Shown here: one piece after another, positions 13,898 through 13,938 of the stretch | Layout of the letters: the number at the start of each line of letters is the position of its first letter | Numbering within the stretch: position 1 is the stretch's first letter | NCBI GenBank assembly: GCA_963824985.1 | Contig: CAWGRQ010000032.1 | Coordinates: 1-13,938, forward strand | DNA: 13,938 nt | Direction of reading: 5' to 3' | DNA from: JAFNAG01 sp963824985 | Lineage (GTDB): Bacteria; Acidobacteriota; UBA6911 | The notes under the pieces: model-generated | Database searches by the model: none | What the model was told of the DNA's origin: nothing | Seen by the model: only the letters and a program-made list of their open reading frames with translations | Program-made: the position numbers and the translations under genes

Positions 13898-13938
13898 ATG
13901 CGCGGGCCGATGCGGATCGTGGTATCGATTTTTGCGCT
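13898..13938 (+). CDS. Start of an unidentified protein, cut by the window end
   Basis: The ATG at 13898 follows GGGAGGA (13886-13892) at 5 bases. The 13 complete codons read MRGPMRIVVSIFA, a positively charged start leading into hydrophobic residues, as expected for a signal peptide or membrane anchor. Too short to assign a family. A second in-frame ATG at 13910 is the alternative start. Confidence 0.6.
   Translation, partial: MRGPMRIVVSIFA

Overview
The window looks like chromosomal DNA from a GC-rich bacterium, most likely an acidobacterium. The best single clue is the 813-residue orphan permease at 6294-8735, which has the duplicated MacB/FtsX layout (ADOP family) that is greatly expanded in Acidobacteriota. 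The assignment is an inference from gene families only; no rRNA or other taxonomic marker is present.

The left third (1 to about 5020) is a decaying accessory region. It opens with a REP-associated/IS200-like Y1 transposase gene (104-1253) broken by one extra base near its 3' end. The gene is bracketed by 12-bp inverted repeats, and the right end is duplicated as a 38-bp tandem repeat. Next is a secreted GH42-like beta-galactosidase gene (1607-3899) carrying at least six frame changes, so it is a pseudogene. A compact vapBC-type toxin-antitoxin pair follows on the minus strand, with a perfect 13+2+13 bp palindrome over its promoter. Beyond it lies a GPP34 (GOLPH3-like) gene that kept only its two ends after an internal deletion (4802-5018).

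The middle (5051-9943) holds three intact minus-strand genes: a squalene/phytoene synthase family enzyme, the ADOP permease and an aldo/keto reductase. A long GC-rich hairpin repeat (6104-6186) separates the last two. The three products share no obvious pathway.

The right third (10292 to end) is on the plus strand. iorA and iorB overlap by 4 bp and encode the two subunits of an indolepyruvate:ferredoxin oxidoreductase, with an IorA that lacks the usual C-terminal ferredoxin domain. After a 164-bp segment bounded by 21-bp inverted repeats comes a stand-alone SpoIIE/PP2C-type phosphatase. The window ends 41 bases into a further gene that has a good ribosome-binding site and a plausible promoter.

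No tRNA, rRNA, CRISPR array or phage module was seen. No clearly new multi-gene system is visible. The points most worth following are the broken REPtron-like element, the run of three decayed genes, the IorA without a ferredoxin domain, and the two hairpin/inverted-repeat elements.
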